Shown here: positions 18,026 to 27,072 of the stretch, piece by piece | How the letters are laid out: every line of letters starts with the position of its first letter | Numbering within the stretch: position 1 is the stretch's first letter | Origin: Bacillota bacterium | GTDB lineage: Bacteria > Bacillota > Sulfobacillia > Sulfobacillales > Sulfobacillaceae | Assembly (NCBI GenBank): GCA_021820965.1 | Contig: JAKACZ010000019.1 | Coordinates: 1-64,000 of the forward strand | Direction of reading: 5' to 3' | DNA length: 64,000 bases | Notes under the pieces: generated by a model | The model's database searches: none | Seen by the model: the letters and a program-made list of their open reading frames with translations, nothing else | What the model was told of the DNA's origin: nothing | Made by a program: the position numbers and the translations under genes

Positions 18026-19039
18026 TTGGACATCGTGCGCGACCGCTTCAATCGGCCCTTGCAGGATCTGCGGATTTCTCTCACCGACCGCTGTAACTTC
18101 CGCTGCGTGTACTGCATGCCCAAAGAGGTCTTTGGCACTCCAACGCACTTCATGCCGCCTGAGGACGCGATGACCCGGCAGGAAATTGTCACGTTAGTGC
18201 GGGCGCTAAGCGGACTGGGCGTCCGCAAGGTGCGGCTAACCGGCGGCGAGCCGCTTTTGCGCCAGGACATTGTTCCGTTGGTCCGTGATCTGGCCGGGAT
18301 TGCCGACATTGACGATATAGCGCTGACCACCAACGGGTCTACTCTCACCCGCGCTCGCGCCCGGAGTCTTAAAGAGGCGGGCTTGCACCGCATTACCGTT
18401 AGCATTGACTCCCTCGACCCGGAACGTTTTGGCCGCATCAACGGTGTGGGCTTTGCGCCCGATCGGGTGCTGGAAGCCATCGATAACGCCGCCGAGGCCG
18501 GTTTGGCCCCGGTTAAAGTCAACGTGGTTGTGAAGCGGGGACTCAATGACATGGACATTGTGCCGTTGGCCGAACACTTTCGATTCAGCGGGCATACGGT
18601 GCGGTACATCGAATACATGGACGTGGGCACGTCCAACGGGTGGTCACGCAAGGACATCGTGCCTGCCGCCGAGATTCTGCAGAGGCTGTCCAGTCGGTGG
18701 CCCCTGCATCCGGTGGAGCCCCTATACTACGGCGAAGTGGCGTCGCGGTATGCCTACGATGACGGAGCCGGCGAAATTGGAATCATTGCCTCGGTGACGC
18801 GGCCGTTTTGCCGACAATGTACTCGTGCCCGACTATCCGCCGACGGCCGCCTGCTCCTTTGCCTCTTTGCCGAACACGGCACTAATCTCCGGGATATGCT
18901 GCGCAATGGCGCCACCGAGCAGGACATTATGAATACGGTGCGGCAACGGTGGGAAGGGCGCGAGGATCGGTACTCCGAGCTGCGAAATGGGAATCCCCGC
19001 GCTTCAAAGCGACTCGAAATGTTTCAAATCGGCGGATAA
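18026..19039 (+). CDS. moaA: GTP 3',8-cyclase MoaA
   Basis: The 337-residue radical SAM enzyme catalyses the first step of molybdenum cofactor synthesis. The CxxxCxxC cluster is in TDRCNFRCVYCMP, RLTGGEPLLR follows, and the C-terminal cluster motif FCRQCTRARLSADG plus a distal cysteine (LLLCLF) is intact. The TTG start follows GAGGAGG. It lies upstream of narGHJI, whose NarG needs the cofactor, so local supply is a sensible arrangement. Confidence 0.93.
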   Translation: MDIVRDRFNRPLQDLRISLTDRCNFRCVYCMPKEVFGTPTHFMPPEDAMTRQEIVTLVRALSGLGVRKVRLTGGEPLLRQDIVPLVRDLAGIADIDDIALTTNGSTLTRARARSLKEAGLHRITVSIDSLDPERFGRINGVGFAPDRVLEAIDNAAEAGLAPVKVNVVVKRGLNDMDIVPLAEHFRFSGHTVRYIEYMDVGTSNGWSRKDIVPAAEILQRLSSRWPLHPVEPLYYGEVASRYAYDDGAGEIGIIASVTRPFCRQCTRARLSADGRLLLCLFAEHGTNLRDMLRNGATEQDIMNTVRQRWEGREDRYSELRNGNPRASKRLEMFQIGG

Positions 19040-19048
19040 TGTATTACT

Positions 19049-19076
19049 ATGTCCACATTCATTAAAACGTGGACAC
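19049..19076 (+). terminator. inverted repeat after moaA
   Basis: TGTCCAC and GTGGACA pair around an 11-nt loop just after the moaA stop. There is no following T-run, so it may be a weak terminator, an mRNA-processing hairpin or an operator. Confidence 0.35.
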
Positions 19077-19085
19077 ATCGGGAGC

Positions 19086-19099
19086 GTGACGATGATCAC
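19086..19099. promoter_or_regulatory. CRP/FNR-type operator upstream of the nar group
   Basis: GTGACGATGATCAC fits the palindrome GTGA-N6-TCAC and lies about 145 bp before the hemerythrin-like gene that heads the nar group. Confidence 0.6.
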
Positions 19100-19231
19100 A
19101 GTCTCGGCCGTGACGTTCGCCGATTCTAGTCTCGGTGCGATATATTCACCTGAGGTTCCACGATCGTGATTGCTTCTGCCGAATGGTATTGAAGCTTGAC
19201 TTTGCGCTTCTTGGGGGAAGGGTGTGACTCT

Positions 19232-19672
19232 GTGTCGGGACCTGCGTTGCGAGGGGTGGAATCGCATCACGCCATTCACCAGACTGCCTGGTACGAAGCC
19301 GAGGAAGCGCTTGAGGCGGCCGAGACGCTTAACGTCGCCTCGGATGGCGCCCGCTTTGCCCGAGTAGCGGAAGTGTTTTTAGAGGTGGTGGAGGCTCGGA
19401 TTTTGGCGCATGCGGCCGAGGAGGAAGCAGGACTTTACCGCGAGTGGCTCGAGGCTGACGACGGCTTGCGGTCAGCTGTTAACTCGCTAATGCTTGAGCA
19501 TGACACGCTTCGCCATTTGGCGCTCGCCGTCGAAGCAGCGATGGTGGAAAAGGAGCATGATGCCGCCTTGTCCCGGATGCGTGAATTCTTAGAGGCGTCG
19601 GCTGCCCATTCGCGCCATGAGGAAGATGTGCTTCGCGACCGGCCCCTGAGCAGGAAAGAGACGTCGTTATGA
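19232..19672 (+). CDS. hemerythrin-like (HHE) protein
   Basis: The 146-residue helical protein has the spacing of metal-ligand histidines and acids seen in hemerythrin HHE domains: HHAIH near the N-terminus, ILAHAAEEEAGLY in the middle, EHDTLRHL, and HSRHEEDVL near the end. Such di-iron proteins bind O2 or NO and are often found with denitrification genes. The GTG at 19232 follows GGGGGAAGG by about 10 bases; a TTG at 19196 is less likely. The next gene overlaps its stop by four bases. Confidence 0.7.
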   Translation: MSGPALRGVESHHAIHQTAWYEAEEALEAAETLNVASDGARFARVAEVFLEVVEARILAHAAEEEAGLYREWLEADDGLRSAVNSLMLEHDTLRHLALAVEAAMVEKEHDAALSRMREFLEASAAHSRHEEDVLRDRPLSRKETSL

Positions 19673-19962
19673 ACACGCCGCTGCGCTGGGCCTATCCCAT
19701 AAGCTACAAGCGCCTAGAATCCTTCGCCAGAGAAGCGGGGGTCCACTCCTATGAATATCAGGCTCTGGTCGATACGGCGGTGTTGCCAGAGCCGTTGGTG
19801 ATTCTCCAGCGGGGTGGGGATGAGTGGACTTGCGCCTTTTCGGCCGATGACCTAGCCCAGGCAGCGGAGCCGGTTTTGGCTTTTTTTGCCGACGCGATGC
19901 GCGCCATGGCCGAATCGGCGGAAGCCGCGTACAAAGATTTCATGCATCAACGCGAAGTGTAG
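19669..19962 (+). CDS. small unknown protein in the nar operon
   Basis: The 97-residue acidic protein starts with ATG overlapping the stop of the hemerythrin-like gene (ATGA), which shows translational coupling. No domain is recognised: it has an aromatic N-terminus (LRWAYPISYKRLESF) and a helical C-terminus rich in Ala and Asp. It is cytoplasmic by appearance. The conserved linkage to narG suggests a role in nitrate reduction. Confidence 0.65.
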   Translation: MNTPLRWAYPISYKRLESFAREAGVHSYEYQALVDTAVLPEPLVILQRGGDEWTCAFSADDLAQAAEPVLAFFADAMRAMAESAEAAYKDFMHQREV

Positions 19963-19986
19963 GCTTGTTGAAAGGAGGCGTGAGAT

Positions 19987-20295
19987 TTGGCCGAAATGCA
20001 GCCAGGGGACGCTTTTTCGGGTCATCCGATTAATGATGACGACCGTGCTGATCTCATCGCGCTCTTGAAGATGCGGTTCGGCGAGGTGCCCGCTGATGTT
20101 ATGGCATCCATCGCGGCGATTGAGGATTTTAGCCAAATCGACCATCTGATTATAGTGGCTGCCAACGCGGCCGGATGGGATGAGTTCCTCGCCGAAGTGC
20201 GCCAGCCGGGGTTTCGCATCGTGGGACAAGGGTTTGATCCATTGAGCGAGGTATCGCGGAAAGCAGATAAAAGGGGAGGAAACGATGGCCAATAA
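19987..20295 (+). CDS. small unknown acidic protein overlapping narG
   Basis: The 102-residue protein starts with TTG eight bases after GAAAGGAGG, and its end overlaps the narG start by 11 bases. It reads as an acidic helical N-terminus (INDDDRADLIALLKMRF) and a second helical part (SQIDHLIIVAANAAGWDEF). I do not recognise a family. The tight spacing argues for co-expression with NarG, perhaps as a chaperone or small subunit. Confidence 0.65.
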   Translation: MAEMQPGDAFSGHPINDDDRADLIALLKMRFGEVPADVMASIAAIEDFSQIDHLIIVAANAAGWDEFLAEVRQPGFRIVGQGFDPLSEVSRKADKRGGNDGQ

Positions 20296-23200
20296 ACGCA
20301 ATGCGCTATTGCGATCAGTCGATTATCTAAAGCGTGGTCAGCGTCTCAACCAAGATTGGAGCGAGGAAAATGTCCGGTCCCGCGAGTGGGAGGACGTTTA
20401 TCGCGGGCGGTGGCAGCATGACCGGGTGGTGCGCTCCACCCACGGTGTGAACTGCACCGGCTCCTGCAGCTGGAAAATCCATGTCAAGAACGGCATCGTC
20501 ACCTGGGAAACCCAGCAAACCGATTATCCCTCCTTGGGCGACAACGTCCCCGAATACGAGCCCCGCGGGTGTCCCCGAGGCGCCAGCTATTCGTGGTACC
20601 TCTATAGTCCCGGTCGAGTCAAGTATCCGTATGTGCGTGCCGAACTATTGTCGGCCTGGAAAGAAATCCGGGCGCACCAGGATAACCCGCTGACAGCTTG
20701 GCGCACGCTGGTAGGCGATGCGGGCAAGCGCCAAGCCTACCAGAACGCGCGAGGCAAGGGTGGCTTTGTCCGCGCCGATTGGGACACCATCAGCGAGATG
20801 ATCTCCGCCGCCATGCTCGACACGGCTAGGACCTACGGCCCGGACCGAGTGGGCGGGTTTAGTCCTATTCCCGCCATGTCTCAGGTAAGCTTCGCGGCCG
20901 GTTCGCGGTTTCTGTCGCTAATGGGCGGAACTATGGTTAGCTTCTATGATTGGTACGCAGACCTGCCGCCGGCATCCCCGCAAATTTGGGGGGAACAGAC
21001 CGACGTGCCGGAGAGTGCTGATTGGTACAATGCCAGCTATTTCATCATCTGGGGCACCAACCTGCCAATGACGAGGACGCCGGACGCCCATTTTATGGTC
21101 GAGGGACGCTACAACGGCACCAAGGTGGTTGGCGTTAGCCCCGACTATGCCGAGTACGTGAAGTTTGCGGATGTCTGGCTTCCCTGTAAGGCGGGCACGG
21201 ATGCGGCGCTGGCGATGGCTATGTCTCATGTCATCTTGAAGGAGTTTTATGTCGACCATCCCACCCCATATTTTCTGGAGTACGCCAAGACCTACACAGA
21301 TCTGCCCTTTTTAGTGACGCTTACGCCAAACGGCGATACCTGGACGGCGGATCGCTTTCTTAACGCCCAAGACATAGGGCTGGAGGTGGAGGAGGCGGAT
21401 TGGAAGACTGTGGTGTGGGACGAAAACAGCCAATCGCCCCAGATTCCCAATGGTAGCTTAGGGTACCGCTGGGACGGCCAGCACAAGTGGAACCTTCGGC
21501 CGGAGAACCCCGACGGCATCTTGCTAAACCCGCTCTTATCGTTTATTGAGGCGCCGGATCAGGTACTCTCAGTGTCCTTCCCCAATATGCAGGCAGGCCA
21601 GGCCCAGCCGTTTGTCCGCGGGCTGCCGGCCCGGCGGTTGACCAACGGCCGCGGGGAGGATCTCTGGGTGACCACGGTGCATGACTTGATGATGGCCCAT
21701 ATGGGCGTCGGCCGGGGACTTCCCGGGGACTATCCCGTAGATTATGACGATGACACGGCTTATACTCCCGCCTGGCAAGAGGCCATTACCGGCGTCGACC
21801 GAAAACTCGCCATCCGGGTAGCTCGGGAGTTTGCCGAAAATGCGGCCAGGACCCGAGGCCGTTCCATGATTGCGCTAGGTGCGGGCACCAACCACTGGTA
21901 CCACAGCGACCTCATCTATCGCACCATTATCAACCTGGTGCTATTGACGGGCAGCCAAGGCGTTAACGGTGGCGGGTGGGCCCACTACGTTGGCCAGGAA
22001 AAGGTGCGGCCGCTGGAGGGTTGGAGTACTCTGGCGTTCGGACTCGATTGGAACCGGCCGCCGCGGCAGCATGCCGGAACGGCGTTCTTCTATTTTGCCA
22101 CCGATCAATTTCGATACGAGGAGCCGACCTCGAAGCTACCGGGTATTCCAACCTCAGGCCGGTTTCGCGACGCTCACCCGGCAGACATGGCCGCGTTGGC
22201 CTCGCGGCTGGGATGGCTGCCGGCGTATCCGCAGTGGACCCAAAATCCGCTTCAAGTCGTGGACCAAGCCCGAAAGGCTGGAGCCGCCGATGCTTCGGAA
22301 ATTGTGCAGTATGCGGCCGATAGGCTGGTCAGCGGGGAATTGGAATGGGCTGTGGAAAATCCTGACGATCCCCGCAATTTTCCCCGTGTCTTCTTCGTCT
22401 GGCGCTCCAATCTCTTGGGCGCAAGTGGCAAGGGCCACGAATACTTCTTAAAGCATATGCTCGGGGCCGCTGGGCACGTCCTTGGGAATCCCCGCGAGTC
22501 ATGGCAGCCCGAGACCGTCAAGACACCCGACCGCATTCCCGAGGGTAAGGTGGATTTGCTGGTGGATGTGGACTTTCGCATGACCTCCAGCGGACTGTAC
22601 GCCGATATTGTGCTACCGGCGGCGACCTGGTACGAGAAGCACGATCTGAGCAGTACCGACATGCACCCGTTTGTGCATCCATTCAACCCAGCAGTCGCGC
22701 CGCTCTGGGAGTCGAAGAGCGATTGGGATACCTTTCGCACCCTGGCGGACGCATTTTCCCGCATGGCCGCCCAGTACCTGCCCGCGGTGGACGATTTGGT
22801 TATGGCGCCGCTGCAGCATGATTCGCCCGGAGAAATCGCCCAGCCTCACGGCAAGGTTCGCGATTGGCGCCGCGGCGAATGCACGCCGGTGGTTGGTAAA
22901 ACCATGCCCAATATCGTGCTGGTGCATCGCGACTACTCGCACCTGGTTGATCAAATGACGACGCTGGGTCCACTAGCGGAAGAGGCGCTCGTCACCAAGG
23001 GCATCCGCATCGACGGACACGCCGCGGTGGCCGAGCTCAAAGAGCGCGTCGGCGTGTCAAAACGTGAAGGCCCAGGCCATGGACGGCCGTCGTTATGGGC
23101 GGGCAAGCAGGCGGCGGAAGCTATCTTGACATTATCGGGCCCCACCAACGGCCACCGGGCCGTCGAGGAATGGCGGGCACTGGAAAAGACCACCGGATTA

Positions 23201-23974
23201 CCGCTGATGGAGGCCATCCGTGGACGCGAGGATACCGCTTATCGATTTGAAGATCTTACCGCGCAGCCTCGACTGGCGCTCCCGGCACCGGTCTGGTCCG
23301 GCCTGGAGGGCGAGGGACGCCGCTACTCGCCGTTTACCGCCAACGTGGATTACAAGATTCCCTGGCGCACCTTGACCGGCCGGCAGCACTTCTATCTTGA
23401 CCACGAAGTGATGCTGGACTATGGCGAAGGGCTGCCCATTTATCGTCCCCCGAACGACGCGCCTCCATTTGCCGCGGGGGATATCCGCCAGGATGCTGCG
23501 GACGTGTCTACGGCCGTCTCTGTGCGCTACCTCACTCCGCATCAAAAATGGGGAATCCATTCCACTTATGCAGATACCCCCCGCATGTTGACCCTGTTTC
23601 GCGGTGGACAAACCGTCTGGATGAGCGTGGAAGACGCCGATGCCATCGGCATCAAAGACAACGATTGGATTGAGGTGTTCAATCGCAATGGCGCCATCGT
23701 GGCCCGGGCGGTGATCTCGCACCGGATTCCGAAAGGCGTGGCGATGATGTACCACGCCCAGGATCGGACCGTCGGCGTCCCCAAGAGCCTCGTCACCGGG
23801 GACCGCGGCGGCACGCACAATAGCGTGACGCGCATCATCCCGAAAGGTACGCACATGATTGGCGGGTACGGACAGCTCAGCTATAGCATGAACTACTACG
23901 GTCCGACGGGACACCAGCGAGATGTATTGGCGTGGATTCGTCCCCTGAAGGAGGTCGACTGGCTTGAAGATTAA
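20285..23974 (+). CDS. narG: respiratory nitrate reductase alpha subunit
   Basis: The 1229-residue molybdopterin enzyme reduces nitrate to nitrite. The N-terminal 4Fe-4S ligands H53, C57, C61 and C96 are in the order seen in NarG (HGVNCTGSCSW and EPRGCPRG). The Mo-ligand aspartate lies in SADWYNASYFIIWG, followed by TRTPDAHF. The length is normal. The ATG follows AGGGGAGG. The C-terminal GIHSTYADTPRMLTLFRGG and HNSVTRIIPKGTHMIGGYG are typical. No in-frame UGA is present. Confidence 0.97.
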   Translation: MANKRNALLRSVDYLKRGQRLNQDWSEENVRSREWEDVYRGRWQHDRVVRSTHGVNCTGSCSWKIHVKNGIVTWETQQTDYPSLGDNVPEYEPRGCPRGASYSWYLYSPGRVKYPYVRAELLSAWKEIRAHQDNPLTAWRTLVGDAGKRQAYQNARGKGGFVRADWDTISEMISAAMLDTARTYGPDRVGGFSPIPAMSQVSFAAGSRFLSLMGGTMVSFYDWYADLPPASPQIWGEQTDVPESADWYNASYFIIWGTNLPMTRTPDAHFMVEGRYNGTKVVGVSPDYAEYVKFADVWLPCKAGTDAALAMAMSHVILKEFYVDHPTPYFLEYAKTYTDLPFLVTLTPNGDTWTADRFLNAQDIGLEVEEADWKTVVWDENSQSPQIPNGSLGYRWDGQHKWNLRPENPDGILLNPLLSFIEAPDQVLSVSFPNMQAGQAQPFVRGLPARRLTNGRGEDLWVTTVHDLMMAHMGVGRGLPGDYPVDYDDDTAYTPAWQEAITGVDRKLAIRVAREFAENAARTRGRSMIALGAGTNHWYHSDLIYRTIINLVLLTGSQGVNGGGWAHYVGQEKVRPLEGWSTLAFGLDWNRPPRQHAGTAFFYFATDQFRYEEPTSKLPGIPTSGRFRDAHPADMAALASRLGWLPAYPQWTQNPLQVVDQARKAGAADASEIVQYAADRLVSGELEWAVENPDDPRNFPRVFFVWRSNLLGASGKGHEYFLKHMLGAAGHVLGNPRESWQPETVKTPDRIPEGKVDLLVDVDFRMTSSGLYADIVLPAATWYEKHDLSSTDMHPFVHPFNPAVAPLWESKSDWDTFRTLADAFSRMAAQYLPAVDDLVMAPLQHDSPGEIAQPHGKVRDWRRGECTPVVGKTMPNIVLVHRDYSHLVDQMTTLGPLAEEALVTKGIRIDGHAAVAELKERVGVSKREGPGHGRPSLWAGKQAAEAILTLSGPTNGHRAVEEWRALEKTTGLPLMEAIRGREDTAYRFEDLTAQPRLALPAPVWSGLEGEGRRYSPFTANVDYKIPWRTLTGRQHFYLDHEVMLDYGEGLPIYRPPNDAPPFAAGDIRQDAADVSTAVSVRYLTPHQKWGIHSTYADTPRMLTLFRGGQTVWMSVEDADAIGIKDNDWIEVFNRNGAIVARAVISHRIPKGVAMMYHAQDRTVGVPKSLVTGDRGGTHNSVTRIIPKGTHMIGGYGQLSYSMNYYGPTGHQRDVLAWIRPLKEVDWLED

Positions 23975-25481
23975 AGCGCAGATCGCCATGGTCATGAACC
24001 TCGATAAGTGTATCGGGTGCCATACCTGCAGCGTCACCTGCAAAAATACTTGGACTAACCGCCCTGGTACCGAATACATGTGGTTCAACAATGTCGAGAC
24101 GCGCCCCGGCCCGGGATATCCCCAGGAATGGGAAAACCAGGATCGCTATCGCGGCGGCTGGGTTGTGTCCGGTGGGAAACTCAAGCTCCGGGCCGGCGGG
24201 CCCTTGTCTAAGCTGGCCCATATCTTTTATAATCCGGACCTTCCAACCATCGACGACTATTATGAACCGTGGACCTACGATTATCAGACGCTGGTCGATA
24301 GTCCCAAGCGAAACCATCAGCCCGTCGCCCGGCCGCATTCGCTATTAACCGGGGAAGTGATGGAAAAGCCAGTGTGGGGTCCAAACTGGGACGATGACCT
24401 GGCCGGAGGCCCGGAAATTGCTCCCCGGGACCCTAACCTCAAGGATCTGACCCAGCATGTGGCCTTTGAGTACGAGCAAGCGTTCATGATGTACCTGCCG
24501 CGGATCTGTAATCACTGCCTCAATCCCGCGTGCGTGGCCGCATGCCCTTCAGGAGCGATGTATAAGCGGGAGGAAGACGGCATCGTGCTGGTGGACCAGG
24601 ACGCCTGCCGCGGCTGGCGGTTTTGCGTCAGCGCCTGCCCGTACAAGAAAGTGTATTTCAACTGGAATACACACAAAGCGGAGAAGTGCAACTTTTGCTA
24701 CCCCCGTATCGAGGCGGGCCTCCCCACGGTATGCTCTGAAACCTGCGTGGGACGGATCCGCTACTTGGGACCCATTTTATATGACGCCGACCGAGTTATG
24801 GCCGCGGCCTCGGTGGAGAACCCCCAGGATGTCTATGAGGCGCAGCTTGGCGTCTTTCTCAACCCTAATGACCCGGACGTGATTCGCGAGGCGCGCAATC
24901 AGGGGATCCCGCAAGCGTGGATTGAGGGGGCGCAGAATTCCCCCGTATACAAAATGGCGATTGAGTGGAAGATCGCCCTGCCGCTCCATCCGGAGTACCG
25001 GACGCTACCCATGGTCTGGTACGTGCCGCCGTTGAGCCCGATGATGAACCATCTCGCCAACGAAGCTAGCATGGCGACCGACGCCTATCTCACGGCCGTT
25101 GACAGCATGCGCATCCCCATGGAATATCTGGCCTCGATCTTGGCGGCGGGGGATGTTGGGCCGGTCCGGCGGTCGCTGCTGCGGCTGACGGCAATGCGCG
25201 CGGCGATGCGGGAAAAGAACTTGGGAAGCGAAGGCGACGGGTTGTCGTCCAGCCAGTTGCTGAAAGAAGCTGATTTGGCAATCGATCAGGTGGAAGCCAT
25301 GGCCCGATTGCTAGCCGTGGCCAAACACGAAGAGCGCTTTGTCATCCCCACCGGCAACCGTAATCATGACGAAAACCTGGAATACGCCCAGGGGGCCTGC
25401 AGCTTGGAGGAACTCGCACCGCCGGAAGGCGTGATGGCCCCGAAACGGCTAATTCAGTTGAAGCAAAGTGGTGTGAGCTAG
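23964..25481 (+). CDS. narH: respiratory nitrate reductase beta subunit
   Basis: The 505-residue protein carries four Fe-S clusters. CIGCHTCSVTCKNTW is near the N-terminus, then CNHCLNPACVAACPSGAMY, CRGWRFCVSACPYKK (with Trp where a cysteine would be, as is normal for the NarH 3Fe-4S cluster), and CNFCYPRIEAGLPTVCSETC. It overlaps narG by 11 bases and passes electrons from NarI to NarG. Confidence 0.97.
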   Translation: MKIKAQIAMVMNLDKCIGCHTCSVTCKNTWTNRPGTEYMWFNNVETRPGPGYPQEWENQDRYRGGWVVSGGKLKLRAGGPLSKLAHIFYNPDLPTIDDYYEPWTYDYQTLVDSPKRNHQPVARPHSLLTGEVMEKPVWGPNWDDDLAGGPEIAPRDPNLKDLTQHVAFEYEQAFMMYLPRICNHCLNPACVAACPSGAMYKREEDGIVLVDQDACRGWRFCVSACPYKKVYFNWNTHKAEKCNFCYPRIEAGLPTVCSETCVGRIRYLGPILYDADRVMAAASVENPQDVYEAQLGVFLNPNDPDVIREARNQGIPQAWIEGAQNSPVYKMAIEWKIALPLHPEYRTLPMVWYVPPLSPMMNHLANEASMATDAYLTAVDSMRIPMEYLASILAAGDVGPVRRSLLRLTAMRAAMREKNLGSEGDGLSSSQLLKEADLAIDQVEAMARLLAVAKHEERFVIPTGNRNHDENLEYAQGACSLEELAPPEGVMAPKRLIQLKQSGVS

Positions 25482-25497
25482 AAAAGGAGGCGGCTCG

Positions 25498-26070
25498 ATG
25501 ACAGACGAGAAACGTCTGGTGCTGAAGATTGCCTCGGGGCTCTTAGACTACCCCGGTCAAGCGGCATTTTGGCATCGCATGGCGGAGCGTGAGTCCCTAG
25601 CAGCGGAGCTTGATGTCCGGCTTGGCGCGATAATCGAAGCGTTTCGCCAGGTCGGGCCGCTCGAACTGGAAAAGTTATATGTTCAGGCCTTCGATTTCGA
25701 TGCCAAGAGTTCGCTATACGTCACGGCCCATGAGCTGGGGGATTCCCGCGATCGCGGGCAGGCCTTAATCGAGCTCACCGAATTATACCGCCGGGCGGGC
25801 TACGAGGTGCCTGACAACCAGTTGGCTGACTTTTTACCCATGATGTTGGAGTTGGCCGCGGTTCACCCCGACATGATGACACCGCCGCTGACCGAGCGAA
25901 TGACCCAGGTTGCGAAGCAAATAGCCGAGCATTTAGGCCAGGGTCATGCTTACCGGTCATTGTTCGAGGTGATTCAGGATGCGCTGGGACTAAGGATGAC
26001 CATGGCATCACCGAGCGTGGACGAGAATCCGGACCTGGCCGATCTGCCCTATCCCATCGAATACCAATAG
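25498..26070 (+). CDS. narJ: nitrate reductase assembly chaperone
   Basis: The 190-residue all-helical protein has the NarJ/TorD-like features ASGLLDYPG near the start, VQAFDFDAKSSLYVTAHELGDSRDRGQAL in the middle, and a Pro-rich ELAAVHPDMMTPPL stretch. It assists insertion of the Mo cofactor into NarG. The ATG follows AAAGGAGGCGG. It lies between narH and narI, as is usual. Confidence 0.93.
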   Translation: MTDEKRLVLKIASGLLDYPGQAAFWHRMAERESLAAELDVRLGAIIEAFRQVGPLELEKLYVQAFDFDAKSSLYVTAHELGDSRDRGQALIELTELYRRAGYEVPDNQLADFLPMMLELAAVHPDMMTPPLTERMTQVAKQIAEHLGQGHAYRSLFEVIQDALGLRMTMASPSVDENPDLADLPYPIEYQ

Positions 26071-26097
26071 TTGGTCCGACTCAGGAGGGAGTGTGTC

Positions 26098-26793
26098 ATG
26101 AATCAATTTTGGTGGCTGATCTATCCATACCTCACGCTTACCGTCATGATTGTAGGCAGCGTCTATCGCTATGCCCACAACCCTATGAGCTGGGGTTCGC
26201 GGTCAAGCGAATTGTTAGAAAAACGGTGGTTGAAATGGGGCAGCCAATTGTTCCATTGGGGCATCCTGCTGGTCATTATCGGGCATGTCATGGGGCTTTT
26301 GGTTCCGCTTAGCGCCTACCAGGCGATGGGTATTTCGTCCAAGTTCTATCATGAGAACGCTGACATCTTAGGTGCCATTGCCGGAATGATGACCTGGGTG
26401 GGACTTGTTATCCTGCTTTTGCGACGGTTTGGGAACATCCGGGTGCGGCGCAACTCCTCCCTCTCCGACTTTGTGGCCTTAGTGTTGTTGTTTATTGTCG
26501 TGACCACCGGTAACCTGGTTACGATTGTCCGCAACAACCTGGTTGGCCCGTACGAATACCGGGCCACTGTGGGCCCCTGGGTTAGAGGACTCTTTGTGTT
26601 GCATCCTAACGTCTCGCTGATGGCCCATGTGCCGTTGATGTTCCAAATCCATATTATCCTCGCGTTCTTGCTCTTTGCCGTTTCTCCGTTCACGCGGTTG
26701 GTGCATATTTGGAGCCTTCCATTGGCGTATTTGCGGCGAGCGCCGATTCAATACCGAGATCGGGAGCAGTATCGTTACCGTCGGTCGGTATGA
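26098..26793 (+). CDS. narI: nitrate reductase gamma subunit (cytochrome b)
   Basis: The 231-residue membrane protein has five hydrophobic segments, beginning with FWWLIYPYLTLTVMIVGSVYRY. The histidines in the second segment (LFHWGILLVIIGHVMGLLVP) and in the last (HVPLMFQIHIILAFLLFAV) are the likely heme ligands. It oxidises menaquinol and passes electrons to NarH. The ATG at 26098 follows AGGAGGGAG; a TTG at 26071 would add nine residues and is not favoured. Confidence 0.94.
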   Translation: MNQFWWLIYPYLTLTVMIVGSVYRYAHNPMSWGSRSSELLEKRWLKWGSQLFHWGILLVIIGHVMGLLVPLSAYQAMGISSKFYHENADILGAIAGMMTWVGLVILLLRRFGNIRVRRNSSLSDFVALVLLFIVVTTGNLVTIVRNNLVGPYEYRATVGPWVRGLFVLHPNVSLMAHVPLMFQIHIILAFLLFAVSPFTRLVHIWSLPLAYLRRAPIQYRDREQYRYRRSV

Positions 26794-27072
26794 TGCACGA
26801 TGGCTTGGTGAGGGCGGGTGCGAGCCTAGGGGCATGGCTCTCAATAGTATGACGCGTGACAATAGAGGCGGCCGCGATGAGGTGCACAACGGGTTAGATC
26901 TGGCCGTGACCCATCATCCAATCTGCAGCAGCCTAAGGTGTTGCGGACAAGCATTTTGGACCAATACATCGTGAAGCCTCGGCACCAGGCAAATCTTTCG
27001 CGGCCGGCAAGCGATCCAAAAAGTCTTTCCGATGGCCTATCTGCCGTATGCGTCAGGAGGGAACTCGATCCA
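26794..27072. other. narI-lipA gap
   Basis: No gene is supported here. The lipA frame is open upstream to a TTG at 26938, but the residues are not lipoyl synthase-like and the ATG at 27073 has the ribosome site AGGAGGGA. Confidence 0.5.

Noticed and set aside
26938-27072. Upstream extension of lipA
   Set aside because: The 45 extra residues do not look like lipoyl synthase, and a good ribosome site supports the ATG at 27073.
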